Assembly (NCBI RefSeq): GCF_932526225.1
Contig: NC_064037.1
Span: forward strand, 17,214,471-17,274,470
DNA: 60,000 nt
From: Nematostella vectensis
Lineage: Eukaryota; Cnidaria; Anthozoa; Actiniaria; Edwardsiidae
Direction of reading: 5' to 3'
The position numbers and the translations under genes are program-made. The notes beneath the pieces are model-generated. The model had not been told where the DNA came from, did no database searches, and worked only from the letters and a program-made list of their open reading frames with translations. Below, one piece after another: positions 47,001 to 54,565 of the stretch (positions are counted from its first letter, which is position 1; every line of letters starts with the position of its first letter).

Positions 47001-50000
47001 ACCTTCCATAAGCTGTTGAATATCACTTTTCGAATATCCTTTCATCTCGCCCTCTTCCCTCACGTCCTCCATTGAAGCCCTGTCCTCCTCTCGATTCCCC
47101 AGGCAAATCCTAAGTTCCTCCTTCTCTGCGCTTACCCTCTTGAAGTCCTGCATCAGATCTTCATTATCTTTAGTCGTGCACTCGAGTTCTCTCTCTAGCT
47201 GCTCCTTCTCTTTACAAATGACATCGTACCATTCCCTCAGTTGCTGAACTTCTTCCTCATTATTGTCTTTTTTCTCAAGTGATGTATTCTCTCGCAGTTT
47301 CGAGTTTTCAGAAATTAACTCCTCCACACGCCTCTCATTTTTATCAGACGTTTCCTGTATAGTTTGATTAAGGTTCTCATTTTCTCTCTGCAACTCACTA
47401 ATGCGTGTTTGCAAACTTTGGACTTCTGTCCCTAACACTTTTAGTTGGTTCCAAAGCCCGGATAACAAGGGATATTGAGCTTTCTGGTCCTGGGGACTCT
47501 CCTTTGCTTTACCTTCCGTTACTTCCAAGGTTCCTGAAGGAGCACTTTCTTTTTCAGCGGTAAAACTTGCAATAATCTCTTTACCGTCGATCTCGGCAGC
47601 ATGTTTCTCAAAATGTGACTTCAGTATTTCATTTTCCCTCGTAAGTATCTTAACAGTGGTTTTGAGTTCATTTTCCGATTTTGTCGTTTCGTCTTTTTCT
47701 TTTTGTAGTGTTTTGAGGTCGCTTTTTGCTGTCTCTACAGCCTCGAGCAGGTTCTGAACCCGTTCTTTCAAGGCGTTCGTCTCCGCTACATCCGCTGCAG
47801 TGTTATCTTTGTTGTTCTCGCCTTCGCGCTGAACTTCTTCGTCTTCTTGATCCTCCTTCCTATCTGCGTCGAGATTCTTCGCCGTATTCTCACACTTCAG
47901 CCGACCAATCTCCCGATTAGCATTCAAAAGCGACTCCTTCATAGTTTCATGCTCGTTAATGATACGATAAAGAGATTCCTTTAGGGTCTTGGCCTCGTCT
48001 ACAGCCTCTACGAGCGAGTTCTTATACTGATCCTGCTTGCAAAGGGCCTCATCGAGCCGATGCTGTAACTTTTCCTTACTTTGATAGACATTTTCCAAGG
48101 CGTCGGCAAGGTTAGTCTTTTGCTGCCGGGTGTCATCTATTTGCTCTGAAAGTTTCTCCTTCTCTTCTGTCAGCTTGGTGATGAACATCTTCATTTGTCT
48201 TTTCTTGTCGTCGACTTCACGTACATATTTCCGAAGAGCTTCTCTCTCTGTGATAACAACATCAAGGCGATTTTTCAATCGGTTTTGTTCGGAATTTGTT
48301 CGCTTTAGTTCCTTCTTTGCGCGGTGCACATCAACGAAAACTGTCCCAAGCCAGGAGATGATGTCCTTGCCAAGTTCATCAATGCATTTTTCTCCATCTT
48401 CTTTCGACTTTTCTGTTTTCCCAAATTCAACTTTTTCCTCTTCTCCCTCTTCCTCGGAGCTTGGTGAAAGTTTTCCAATGTCATCTAACATCTTGTGAAT
48501 CTCCTTCAACTTTTCTTCAGCTTTCTCACACTTTGCCTTAAGCTCATCGTCATCGGCCTTGAGGGATTCAACCTCAGTTTTGAGTGCATCTCTTTGTTGA
48601 GTAACCTCCTTCAGTCTGCCATCAAGAAGCTCGGAATGCTTCTTTGCAACGATCTTTTCATCGTTGGCTTCCTCCAGCGAGTCTTTAAGGTCTTCTTTCT
48701 CATCGTGGGCCTCTTTCAAGCAGTCCTGTAATGTTTGTGCAAGGTCGTTGGCTTTCACAAGCTTGTCCCTTGTACTGCTATTTTCACGCTTCAACTGCAC
48801 GATAACAGCCCTCAGCTCCTTCTCGTTCTTCTTGCTCTCTTCCAAATCCAACTGGAGATTGTCCCGTTCAATTTCTAGGTCACAAACGGATTCCTGAACA
48901 CTCTTAAGGCTCTCCGCGAGCGTGTGAATCTTGTGTTTCATTTCTTGTGATTCGCCAGTTGCTGAATCCACAACAGTAACGAGAGCATTTTTCATACGGG
49001 ACTTCTCGTCCTTTTCGTCCGCATCATCTTCATGATCACTAATTGGTTGATCTTCAGGGGGCGTGTCTTTTTCAGGCTCAGCAGGTGTGACCGGCTTGCT
49101 TCCCACGGTATCCAACACTCCTTTATCTTCACCAGTCGTCTGAGCACCAGTCTCTTGACTCGCATCATCACTCTGTGTGTTTTCTTGCTTTTCCTCTGGC
49201 AAGAAGAACCCACTATCTCGGAGATCCGACTTTGCTTCCCACTGCTCCAGGACAGCTGTCAGCTCCTCAACCTGGACTTCAAGTGTCTCGTTACGCTCAA
49301 GTTGATGGTACAAAGACCCCAATAAACAAACCTTTTCTTCTTCCAGAGTCTGCTTATCCTTCTTGACTCCAAGGATGACATCATCCAGGTGTGTCTTGGT
49401 TGAATGTAATCTCTTGATCTCCCTTTTCAGCGAATCGTTCTCATCCATTATTGTTCTATCCGAGTCTTGGTCCATGGCTAGTCCGTCATTCATTGACTTT
49501 GCCCTTCGCTTGGCTAGCCACTCCTTTTTCCTTTCTTTTTGTCTGTTCGATCTAAGTATGAGCAGCTCACGTCTCATTTTAGCGTAACCCTCTTCGATAT
49601 CTCGCTTGTCCATTTGAAGCTCACGTATGTGTGACCTCTGCGACTCTAGCATCTCCTTACATGTTTTAACCTCATTAAGGAGATTAGAAGTCAAGTCTTT
49701 GCTTTCATTGGATTTATCCTGAATCTCAATCTTGGGATTACGTTCAACGAATTCATTACTGTCGTCTTTAATTCTACGGATTTCCTTTCTCAGATAATCG
49801 ATGGCATCGCTTAAAGAAGACTTATGCTCTATGTCATTTAGCACATTCTCCAGCGCATCGTAGTTCCTGTTGTTTAACTCCTTCAGCGACTGTGATAATA
49901 CTCGACCCTGCGCGTCGGTACGGTTAAGCTTAGACTCCAACTCCTCATTAAATGAATGCAAGTGTTCTATTTCTTCAAGAGTCGTATCCAAGGTATCGTT

Positions 50001-51167
50001 AATCTGAGCTCTAAGCTTATTAATAGTGTCTTCAAGCGTTCGTTTCTCTTCCGTAAGTTTCGCATTCTCTTCATCCAAGGCACGATTTTCATCCGACAGT
50101 TCCTCATTCTCGTGCTCCACTTCATGCAAGCTCTTCCTCAGAGCTTCAATCTCATTCGTGAGTTTCGCAATAAGCGATGACCCTTGGCTGTCCGGATGAT
50201 CCCTGGGCGAATCTAAATCACACTGCACACCATAATCCGTGGATGGGACAGAATCTTTCCTGGGATCTTCTCGATCCAGATTTTGCATCCTCATGATTGT
50301 GGACAGAAGTATTTTCCTCTCCGTGTATAATCTGTCCAGCTCACTTTCCATGAAGTATTCATCTCGCCCGTCCTCCGAATCCACCACGTCTGTCACGCTC
50401 AGCAAAGTTTCCTCCGTGTTTCCACTTTCCGTTAGTTTTGTCCTGATCACAGACAAGCGCTCTTTCAAATCCTTATTCTCCTCCCTCAAAGCTTTGTTTT
50501 CATTCTCCAATTTAACGTGAGATTCCGACTGCTGGTTCATGTCTCGTTCCGACTGTAAATTTTGAACCTCGAGTCTATACTGTAGTTGATACTTCAAGAA
50601 TTTGATTTCGTCGTTCAAGTCTTTCTTATCCTCTAATAATTCCTGTTTCTCGTTTTCCAGCGCTTCTAGCCTTGCCTTCAGATCTTCCTTGGACATTTCT
50701 TCCGGTTGCTCTGGGGTGGGGAGATAGGGGGTCATGGCTGACACCTTGCGAGATCCGGCTGGGGTGCTGGATACTGATATCCTATGCTTTATACTCTCCC
50801 TGCGAGCCTTCCCCTTGACCAGAGTCCGTTGGAGCTGTCCCATTTGGTTCTCCAGCTGTTTAATCTCGCTATCCACCGAAGTGGTCCGCTTCCGTAGCTC
50901 GTCCGCCAGCTCTTCCGGGAGATATTGCTCATCATTGGCATCTGATGCTGGGAGTTGCTCGTGCAACGATTGGAGATGAATTCCTAGCTTCCGTCCTCGG
51001 TCTGCCATGTCCTTGGTTAGGCGCCGCACAATGTATAAATCAATGTCAATGCTCTCATCTTGGGAGAGGTAATCTAGCGATTTGCTGCGGGGCCGTCTTC
51101 TGTCGTCGTCTTTGTAGACCCAGGCGGCATCAGTCACGTGACGTGACGAGGAATCAAATGAGTCACT
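38034..51167 (-). CDS. Giant coiled-coil protein, single 13.1-kb exon (5' end probably spliced)
   Basis: An uninterrupted minus-strand frame of about 4,370 residues ends with a stop at 38034-38036. Residues are numbered from 51137. About 150-3870 is almost continuous heptad-patterned coiled coil rich in Glu, Lys and Leu. It is broken by acidic or proline-containing linkers near 640-712, 1522-1569, 2200-2300 and 3074-3107. The N-terminal 150 residues are basic and serine-rich. The tail 3870-4367 is disordered, with an 18-residue repeat region and a final CPVH...CPVC pair. No kinase, motor or GRIP-like end was recognised, so no family is assigned; golgin, centrosomal or cytomatrix-like proteins are all possible. 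The codon at 51137 is GTG, not ATG. The frame stays open to a TAG at 51183-51185, and a good acceptor (tctttacctcaccag) precedes 51167, so earlier exons should exist upstream. Confidence 0.85.
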   Translation of the reverse strand, partial: SDSFDSSSRHVTDAAWVYKDDDRRRPRSKSLDYLSQDESIDIDLYIVRRLTKDMADRGRKLGIHLQSLHEQLPASDANDEQYLPEELADELRKRTTSVDSEIKQLENQMGQLQRTLVKGKARRESIKHRISVSSTPAGSRKVSAMTPYLPTPEQPEEMSKEDLKARLEALENEKQELLEDKKDLNDEIKFLKYQLQYRLEVQNLQSERDMNQQSESHVKLENENKALREENKDLKERLSVIRTKLTESGNTEETLLSVTDVVDSEDGRDEYFMESELDRLYTERKILLSTIMRMQNLDREDPRKDSVPSTDYGVQCDLDSPRDHPDSQGSSLIAKLTNEIEALRKSLHEVEHENEELSDENRALDEENAKLTEEKRTLEDTINKLRAQINDTLDTTLEEIEHLHSFNEELESKLNRTDAQGRVLSQSLKELNNRNYDALENVLNDIEHKSSLSDAIDYLRKEIRRIKDDSNEFVERNPKIEIQDKSNESKDLTSNLLNEVKTCKEMLESQRSHIRELQMDKRDIEEGYAKMRRELLILRSNRQKERKKEWLAKRRAKSMNDGLAMDQDSDRTIMDENDSLKREIKRLHSTKTHLDDVILGVKKDKQTLEEEKVCLLGSLYHQLERNETLEVQVEELTAVLEQWEAKSDLRDSGFFLPEEKQENTQSDDASQETGAQTTGEDKGVLDTVGSKPVTPAEPEKDTPPEDQPISDHEDDADEKDEKSRMKNALVTVVDSATGESQEMKHKIHTLAESLKSVQESVCDLEIERDNLQLDLEESKKNEKELRAVIVQLKRENSSTRDKLVKANDLAQTLQDCLKEAHDEKEDLKDSLEEANDEKIVAKKHSELLDGRLKEVTQQRDALKTEVESLKADDDELKAKCEKAEEKLKEIHKMLDDIGKLSPSSEEEGEEEKVEFGKTEKSKEDGEKCIDELGKDIISWLGTVFVDVHRAKKELKRTNSEQNRLKNRLDVVITEREALRKYVREVDDKKRQMKMFITKLTEEKEKLSEQIDDTRQQKTNLADALENVYQSKEKLQHRLDEALCKQDQYKNSLVEAVDEAKTLKESLYRIINEHETMKESLLNANREIGRLKCENTAKNLDADRKEDQEDEEVQREGENNKDNTAADVAETNALKERVQNLLEAVETAKSDLKTLQKEKDETTKSENELKTTVKILTRENEILKSHFEKHAAEIDGKEIIASFTAEKESAPSGTLEVTEGKAKESPQDQKAQYPLLSGLWNQLKVLGTEVQSLQTRISELQRENENLNQTIQETSDKNERRVEELISENSKLRENTSLEKKDNNEEEVQQLREWYDVICKEKEQLERELECTTKDNEDLMQDFKRVSAEKEELRICLGNREEDRASMEDVREEGEMKGYSKSDIQQLMEGIEKENEALKEKLQESVSHVEQLEGALEVIKEENDQLRKMEADGQELQADFEKQLESLVESTDQLMQEKVEVIQTLEGQNAKIEAEKEQLLSELKTQKEKLNTVIEELDDTKSTLEIIKESNEKLKQRNKECELKIEESKGDKNKEGLISVDEASKEEVPEAVATESLETLEAAPGDGMGRLDIEDELDDALNVYQQLKTALDASNEDNVSLRERENKYLALLAESEKKIDELMVQKDKLLKEKVDLVNSLHEKMSEMNDEKDKLDDENKQLLDEKSREVTDLKGEVKKAQDDADSVKRLVDAIIEENDTLKQSEHDLLAIQEDLEHTIDELVAEKQKLIQENSALVSSLHAEKEEMYKTIEKLQQERNMLHESFIATENDLEISIKETVNLEKQVEMLSRESSTMKQEAEERIKKLIELEEKAIETMEKKLEIAEYAAGLKYKKESLEKKCAELSAEIQNLQQSRDVTAADKSRINDEVCQLKLTNAKTEADLAETRNALRIEKQDIEVLKIKLGSMDRKNKELADELSKSKNLENGKATEMVKKNEEKNNEIEEMREKMRKANDEIEKILSKNSKLSDILNELNSGIENILNEETLPDSDPNVKLQKLREKIENLEKQVNNVKEEAEKNVQEKDQLTGFLHEVNQEMDVILKDDVQRVSVQTSEAVISERVKGEHGQNGFDTEPAESSKGKSETSLIQLTSKIEKLKVQLQESSERERNLLEQLQYVRDDNKRFTQEITTKTNFLKTINASLQTLEQENKQFAKKAADKAMKLDETRQMCSDLKQEVVSLTNELQVIKSSKRELEDRFNDLEKEHDVCRQLTTEKPLKPVEHDSLRESPSCQEEVLQNQESIQEIGAEFMLGSPIDSIQSEQVPLEKEFVVEVDSQVMEACPEDVDSTTQSREMQKTEVMPLDRSEVMRANLDRIVALEEERNQLKNELRLSEDKLHEAEQKFEKLEVALSQLESISEVFHSGTENVDALKKEIRDRDKSIGELTEKIETLEKDNSSVQSEYKETKEKLKKRSSSLQEKLGVSKNFMQKILDENEELKGRIADIEKSNASLSESLESLRKTDEALKVKFEEVMAEKSDLNLKCSKTEGEAAELRERLVARKDLMHSLEKDRENFKTSLRESQKQNEDLTSMVNELKEERRNEKQKKEEAEGLVEKLKVQRNQMIKEIEELKSEKGLLEQKQQMQDEAQKLRNEIEVLKKLHAIALEDVNQKSEKDLRREKMKKERYEKDVESLRKQMNDDKNRAYKQETLIQSIKTENDKFKKRLEQEIKDKENKNLELQRLTNQIEDFKTKLSEVEGRVKAANSEKKTIEDEVKKLRVTNSDLRMRIEETVEDKEELEEILGEMRDKRKRLHDDIEKALNERDDFEDELLELKKNVKLDKEGTDLQINTLKEKLEATEKAQAPLQTKIKELERKTIQLLRERRDSKREFEGKLSESEKERSPLLEKIEALENENRDLVKQCKELSRNLLERRRETEAVKKEMVATEKKVKLFLEKQNLLEEKLLLLQKTKEELRQKETELHEAREEITVLMNRIESSKDKQIKKVMKAVCEDIEAVEEKELHAAVVDQLDSAPSNSADREEVTRLKIENMRMKARLEAADGKLMNLQDELHKTSKDRVIDEKTIKDKESENKTLKEEEQDLKRRLRQADNVQLNLRKDLEDLQKEKEELRKENENLKKRKLSIVEKVKVTSSECAVASQVSQVPDLGSEPVAKASSMESAQNEIIMLENQAKNLRKQILKARDKNFDLTHEVSDKERQLRLQERLHNEETKRLKAEIAELEKELDKVKRELQHSVEFERKRSTFSTVKELHGMHRKTEDEMKEVIEKTAEYLKRSKEGTCLDNDDKKTIDAVIEEKQKIERALEDSQKTKERLLRRLKKTEENNSMLREIVADLVIEVDKVRRLVGFYTGIGGTVDENGTKSSDKENLVKTLDTMSPSDTEDLQVTLNGLRTKIQELEKGLQEQKEKGDSSLHELLKSRNSKLEAELSNTIKEKERALEKLRYIQDELRRIIESGGTKEVNSRQAIQKLVESLVSEREEQETIQSEFSKLQNRMKDMEQTEQNLKLKLGRLKEEIETMNKRKTSLVKEVRETRNIKDDKGKESKGLPEKIQALEERNKKLEVQVIKGKQAYDKVTRDQETMKQRTEALVSTIKEIEDEKESLIQETHVFKRKLESRIKELTECIEGKELEAISLRAQNEGLATSVRKLEGQVRVLEKDKDILNSSVNHAETRRHQLEMALQEQHDEIQEMILQKSRENFVGEQLEKLFYENTRLKEQKKILQSRIESLEKDLKVQIHTKRDSESDREDLLVRLDKQQEELRRMRAQAEHWKRMLEKHDAESQLQIDAMSKLVEKLRHEKKLPDNRESDVDQRNQEIARLEEENSYLRGLLGKSIEEAKKEPGTQLITEDLNRLKKENTKLRELLNNAQEDAKKPVSENMESFKRIENENEHLRSLLKKSEDEAIEIKKENSLLRRACEQLRDRRNASRESLRESFTSSTSHALPNNSLRPRDESRGSSSSSFSAQNGHLSPRKPSMQRGQQQRSSTSSISLVQSTQSTKEVKVKKEGPEKRSPHSTRQVTVQRGPQGGSSEQSTREITITRESPERRSGQRTREAVVQRHGPEETSGQLTQEVISQSPEELSVQSTRETIIEREELKRYPGKPTREVIKQREDPERNSAQPTREVAVKMESLERSPSQREVTVYRRYPEMSSSSSTSISRQTKEAKVERIVADTRQTSTSRSQPRDPPVQRSNSQRSSSPTKEVTVQRSSSQRGPPSPSAHKSLQSSHQVQRSDSERAFSSVLNDPQAGDVHTGEVITQTTATSLRVQASFPPSAGYREISLSVPRSRNKEETLNQQSYKFSYKTTPQESILANGSAERMEESQWHTTPRERRDPRRSPQSGRRSRSLPRHRGRSLEGHGDEYSRHYSCSPILNAMGNCPVHQHAAGDPSQQQCPVCKKERSVGGRRENGITENYV
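38630..39300 (-). repeat. Coding 18-residue (54-bp) repeat in tail of the giant protein
   Basis: About ten imperfect copies with the pattern [S/P]TREVxVxRExPERxSxQ are visible. Examples are STREITITRESPERRSGQ, RTREAVVQRHGPEETSGQ and PTREVIKQREDPERNSAQ. The period is exactly 18 residues over the central copies. The repeat is basic and Ser/Arg/Glu-rich and probably disordered or a linear interaction motif. Confidence 0.8.
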
Positions 51168-51431
51168 GGTGAGGTAAAGACCCTAGTGTTACCGTGGTGA
51201 CGATATTAGTACTATAAAGTGGATGTCAAATAACACTCTCCCACCCATACGAATCCCGTACACATACGCCTATTTAAAAAAAACACCATAAACGTATAAG
51301 GGCAGTCCCGACAGTATAGTTATATTCAGAAAAAAGATATACAGAAATCATAGGTGTTTCCAGAGTACCCATTAGAGGTAATTAATGCATGGTTATAAGC
51401 TCACTGGAGTTTACGCAAATTAGTACCAATA

Positions 51432-51531
51432 AGAATTAACATTTTGATATTCGCCGTTTGTATAGGCAATAGGCGTATACAACTATTAAAAAATAATATA
51501 TGTTTGGTAACCCGCAAATATTAGAAATTTC
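51432..51531. repeat. Dispersed direct repeat, copy 1
   Basis: AACATTTTGATATTCGCCGT through GTAACCCGCAAATAT recurs at about 52191-52265 in the same orientation with small differences. The two copies bracket the tandem-repeat and MITE region. Confidence 0.7.
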
Positions 51532-51654
51532 AGTTAGTTTTACATAACGAAGATGCCCCCAAAAAGTAATTGCGAATTAGGGCTTATTTGTTATATATAC
51601 TATCAAACATTTCAATTCCTTGTTTGAACAATGCTACATATTCAATATGTTAGA

Positions 51655-52135
51655 GGCTGTGTCACACTTCTAGATAGGGGCACATTCCCTCGGATCATCC
51701 TCTTTAATGTCTACCTACCAGTTAGGGGCACCATCACACCTCACATGTCACCCTACATACTTAAAGTAATGCCGCATTGTCACCAGTTTACTTCCGGACG
51801 AAAAATATTTCAAAATATTGAAAGCAGTGTGTCTTTTAAAAGTTTCGTAGAGGATGTGACTGATAATTTAGAGCGAATGGCCTGTTTAGTAGCGTGGATT
51901 CTAACAGATTCTTTTGTTTTTTTTTTGGCGGTTGAGTTTTCCCTCTGCCCTCCGGAAGTAAACTGGTGACAATGCGGCTTTAATAGGGACACCATCCCTC
52001 ATGTAAACAACCCTCACATGTCACCCTACTTAATAGGGGCACCATCCCTCATGTGAAAACGCCCACCCTACTAGGTAGGAACACTTTATCCATGTTGACA
52101 CCCCTCACATGTCACCCTTCAAGGCAGGGGTACGC
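51655..52135. repeat. Degenerate tandem repeat with GGGGCACCATCCCTCATGT units
   Basis: Four to six diverged units of about 60 bases contain AGGGGCACCATCCCTCATGT and CCTCACATGTCACCCTACTT. The array is interrupted by the MITE at 51771-51978. Confidence 0.65.
51771..51978. mobile_element. 208-bp MITE with 28-bp perfect terminal inverted repeats
   Basis: The left end GCCGCATTGTCACCAGTTTA (continuing CTTCCGGA) is matched exactly by TCCGGAAGTAAACTGGTGAC (continuing AATGCGGC). The interior is AT-rich and non-coding. The target duplication is unclear, so the superfamily is not assigned. Confidence 0.8.
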
Positions 52136-52190
52136 TTACTGATACTTGGATAGGAGGCACTCATATCGTGCTTTTTTGAGAATAACTCTA

Positions 52191-52265
52191 ACAACATTTT
52201 GATATTCGCCGTTTGTCTAGGCAAAAGGCGTATACAAATATCAACTATTTGTAACCCGCAAATAT
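52191..52265. repeat. Dispersed direct repeat, copy 2
   Basis: Second copy of the repeat at 51432-51531, with a deletion in the middle AT-rich part. Confidence 0.7.
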
Positions 52266-52619
52266 AAGGTATCCTATGCTTTTTAGCATCTTCAAGATTA
52301 TATTAATAACTAAATCAAATCTAAACTAAAATTTAGTAAATTTGAAAACAAAATAGGTGGATTTATCAGTAAGGTAAATCAGTAAACAACTTTTGCTTGA
52401 CCGGGATCGGACATTTCTGGGTTTTCAAAAAATAAAATAAACCAAGACACTTAGAGCAAGATGAAAAATCAATCTGCTTTGAATAATGCAGAACCAGGCG
52501 TTTTAGCGAATCCATACCGTATTCGCTTGAATGGTATGCTAATTAAAAGCGATGTCTCTTATATTTCTGATCCCGTCATTATAATCCTCTGCCACGCGCA
52601 ATGCGTGGTAAACAAACTG

Positions 52620-52800
52620 CTTTATGACCAGGTAACTGAAAATAAAATTTAACTGCATCGCCCTTTCGGCAGTATTTCTCAACGAAAAACCTCACATCTG
52701 GGATGTTTGGAACCTCGTCTTGGGAGACAGTGTCAAGTATGTCGTAAATATTGTCTTCAGCTTGAAAACTGATCTGTCTTTTAACAACTCGGCAAATAAT
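52620..52800 (-). other. Possible orphan exon, function unknown
   Basis: A minus-strand frame contains a protein-like stretch (FQAEDNIYDILDTVSQDEVP, then DVRFFVEKYCRKGDAVKFYF) with balanced composition unlike the AT-rich surroundings. It lies upstream of the giant coiled-coil gene on the same strand and might be one of its missing 5' exons or a fragment of another gene or transposon. Splice sites are ambiguous (a possible donor GAT|gtgagg). Confidence 0.25.
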
Positions 52801-53810
52801 CATAATGAAAAACATTTTAAAAACAACAAAACTAAACATAAGTTACGTACAAGATAATCCCGAAATAAACATCGTACATTGATGTTATCAATAAATACTT
52901 TTATTGATGGTAATATAATGCTGAACTGCTGAATAATCTCCTTTTAGTAATGGCATATAATACTAAATATTCTATGTAGTAATGGAAATATATAATGCTA
53001 AAAAGTCTCGCTAGTATTTTACCACTAGAGTAAATCTTCAATTTCAATCAGAAATTAAATTACTCTGAGTTAAAGTAGATCAAAGTTTTGAAGGATTTGT
53101 GGTATATCGTATTCATCACAACACCGCGTAAAGTGATTTTATATTGTTATAGACACATCACGACATCCGTGAATGCAAAAGCGTGTACAAATCACAACAT
53201 GGAAATTACCACGAACAACACGGAGTATAACAGTACATAGTTATTTTACTCTGACATACCTGTCGCTTAACCATTCCCTTATCCCTCCATTTTCAAAACT
53301 TTCTCTTCGAATCTGATGTTTCTTCCACAATCCACGCAACATATTTCCCTAGTTAACGTGAATGAAATTGTCTCTGGAATCGAGTTTGCGAAACTTTACA
53401 CTGTCGACATGACCTTCGGCATCAGATAAAACGGGTTCCTTGAGCTAGTTCCTACTGTTACACAGATCAGATGACGCACAGGCCAACGACGCGAGCACTA
53501 AACAGCTATTCCATGTTTTGCACGAGCGCATAATTATTAGTGCAGCGATCCATGAATAAAAATAACAATTTAGAATTTGTCGATATTTCATAGTAAAAGA
53601 GACTTTTTATAATTTTAATCATAAAAATAATCATAATTTTCTTTGACGGGCACCATCATTAGTGCTGTCTTATGGGCCTTGTCCAGTCCATATAAACATG
53701 TGTTACCCTCACTTGCTAGGGGGCTTGAAAGTATTTGCATGTTATTGCCGTCTTCCGTATTCAGGATCTATCCGTCACTCAACCCAGACCCCCCTCCCCC
53801 TATTAGGGGC

Positions 53811-54015
53811 TAGGGCCCCCGAATGGTCCCCCGAAATTTCGATGTGCTCGTTGAGTTTTCGGCCAATGCTCGCAATTTTTTACGCCGTGCTCGTATTGTA
53901 TTTTTCGATGTGCTCGTTGCTCGATTTATTCAACAACTAAAAGTGCTCGGTCTCGCATAAAAAAACGGGGCGTCGCAAGCTCGAAAGTGCTCGCCCAAGA
54001 CCATTCGGGGGCCCT
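53811..54015. mobile_element. hAT-like MITE with GTGCTCG subterminal repeats
   Basis: The inverted ends TAGGGCCCCCGAATGGTC and GACCATTCGGGGGCCCTG match perfectly over 17 bases. The interior carries five GTGCTCG words. CAGGG-type ends with short subterminal repeats resemble hAT non-autonomous elements; no clear 8-base target duplication was found. Confidence 0.6.
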
Positions 54016-54526
54016 GCTATTGCAAAAGAGACAAAAACAATAAATATAATAATAAAAATAATAATAATGATAAAAAAGAAATGACAGCACCATCCAGGCA
54101 TTTCGGGTCGCGTTACATTGTGGAATCGAGTTGAACCTCGGCCCTCTCTAAAACGGTAATTTCTATCAAACGGTCACCTCTATCAAGCGGCCCTCTACAA
54201 AACGGTCAGCCCTCTATGTATGCATCGGTAATTTATCAAAGTCCGAATTGGACGCGGTCTTAAAAAAAGGGTCCCGATTGGCCGATTAAATTGCATTTTA
54301 CCTCTGTTTAACGGTCACCACAAATATTTGCCAGAATGACAATTGACATCATCGAAATACTACAACTTCAGTCATCATTCCGTCTTTTATCATCGCTTAA
54401 GGTAATGACTGCGGTAATAAAATTCGCAGCTTAATGTAATACTAATATTAAGCGCTGATACACGCCTTTTCTTAGGAGAATCGGATAATCGGGTGAAAAA
54501 TAAAATAAAAATAATTAAAATAAAAA

Positions 54527-54565
54527 CAAGTTAAGTAACTCAAGTTAGCGGGAGTTACTGAGAGT
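54527..54565. repeat. 39-bp target-site duplication, left copy
   Basis: CAAGTTAAGTAACTCAAGTT followed by AGCGGGAGTTACTGAGAGT, identical to 57099-57137. Confidence 0.85.

Noticed and set aside
54125-54260. Pogo/Tigger-like end suggested by GAGTTGAACCTCGG and AAAACGGTCA words
   Set aside because: No matching inverted end was found within a reasonable distance, so it may be a degraded fragment only.
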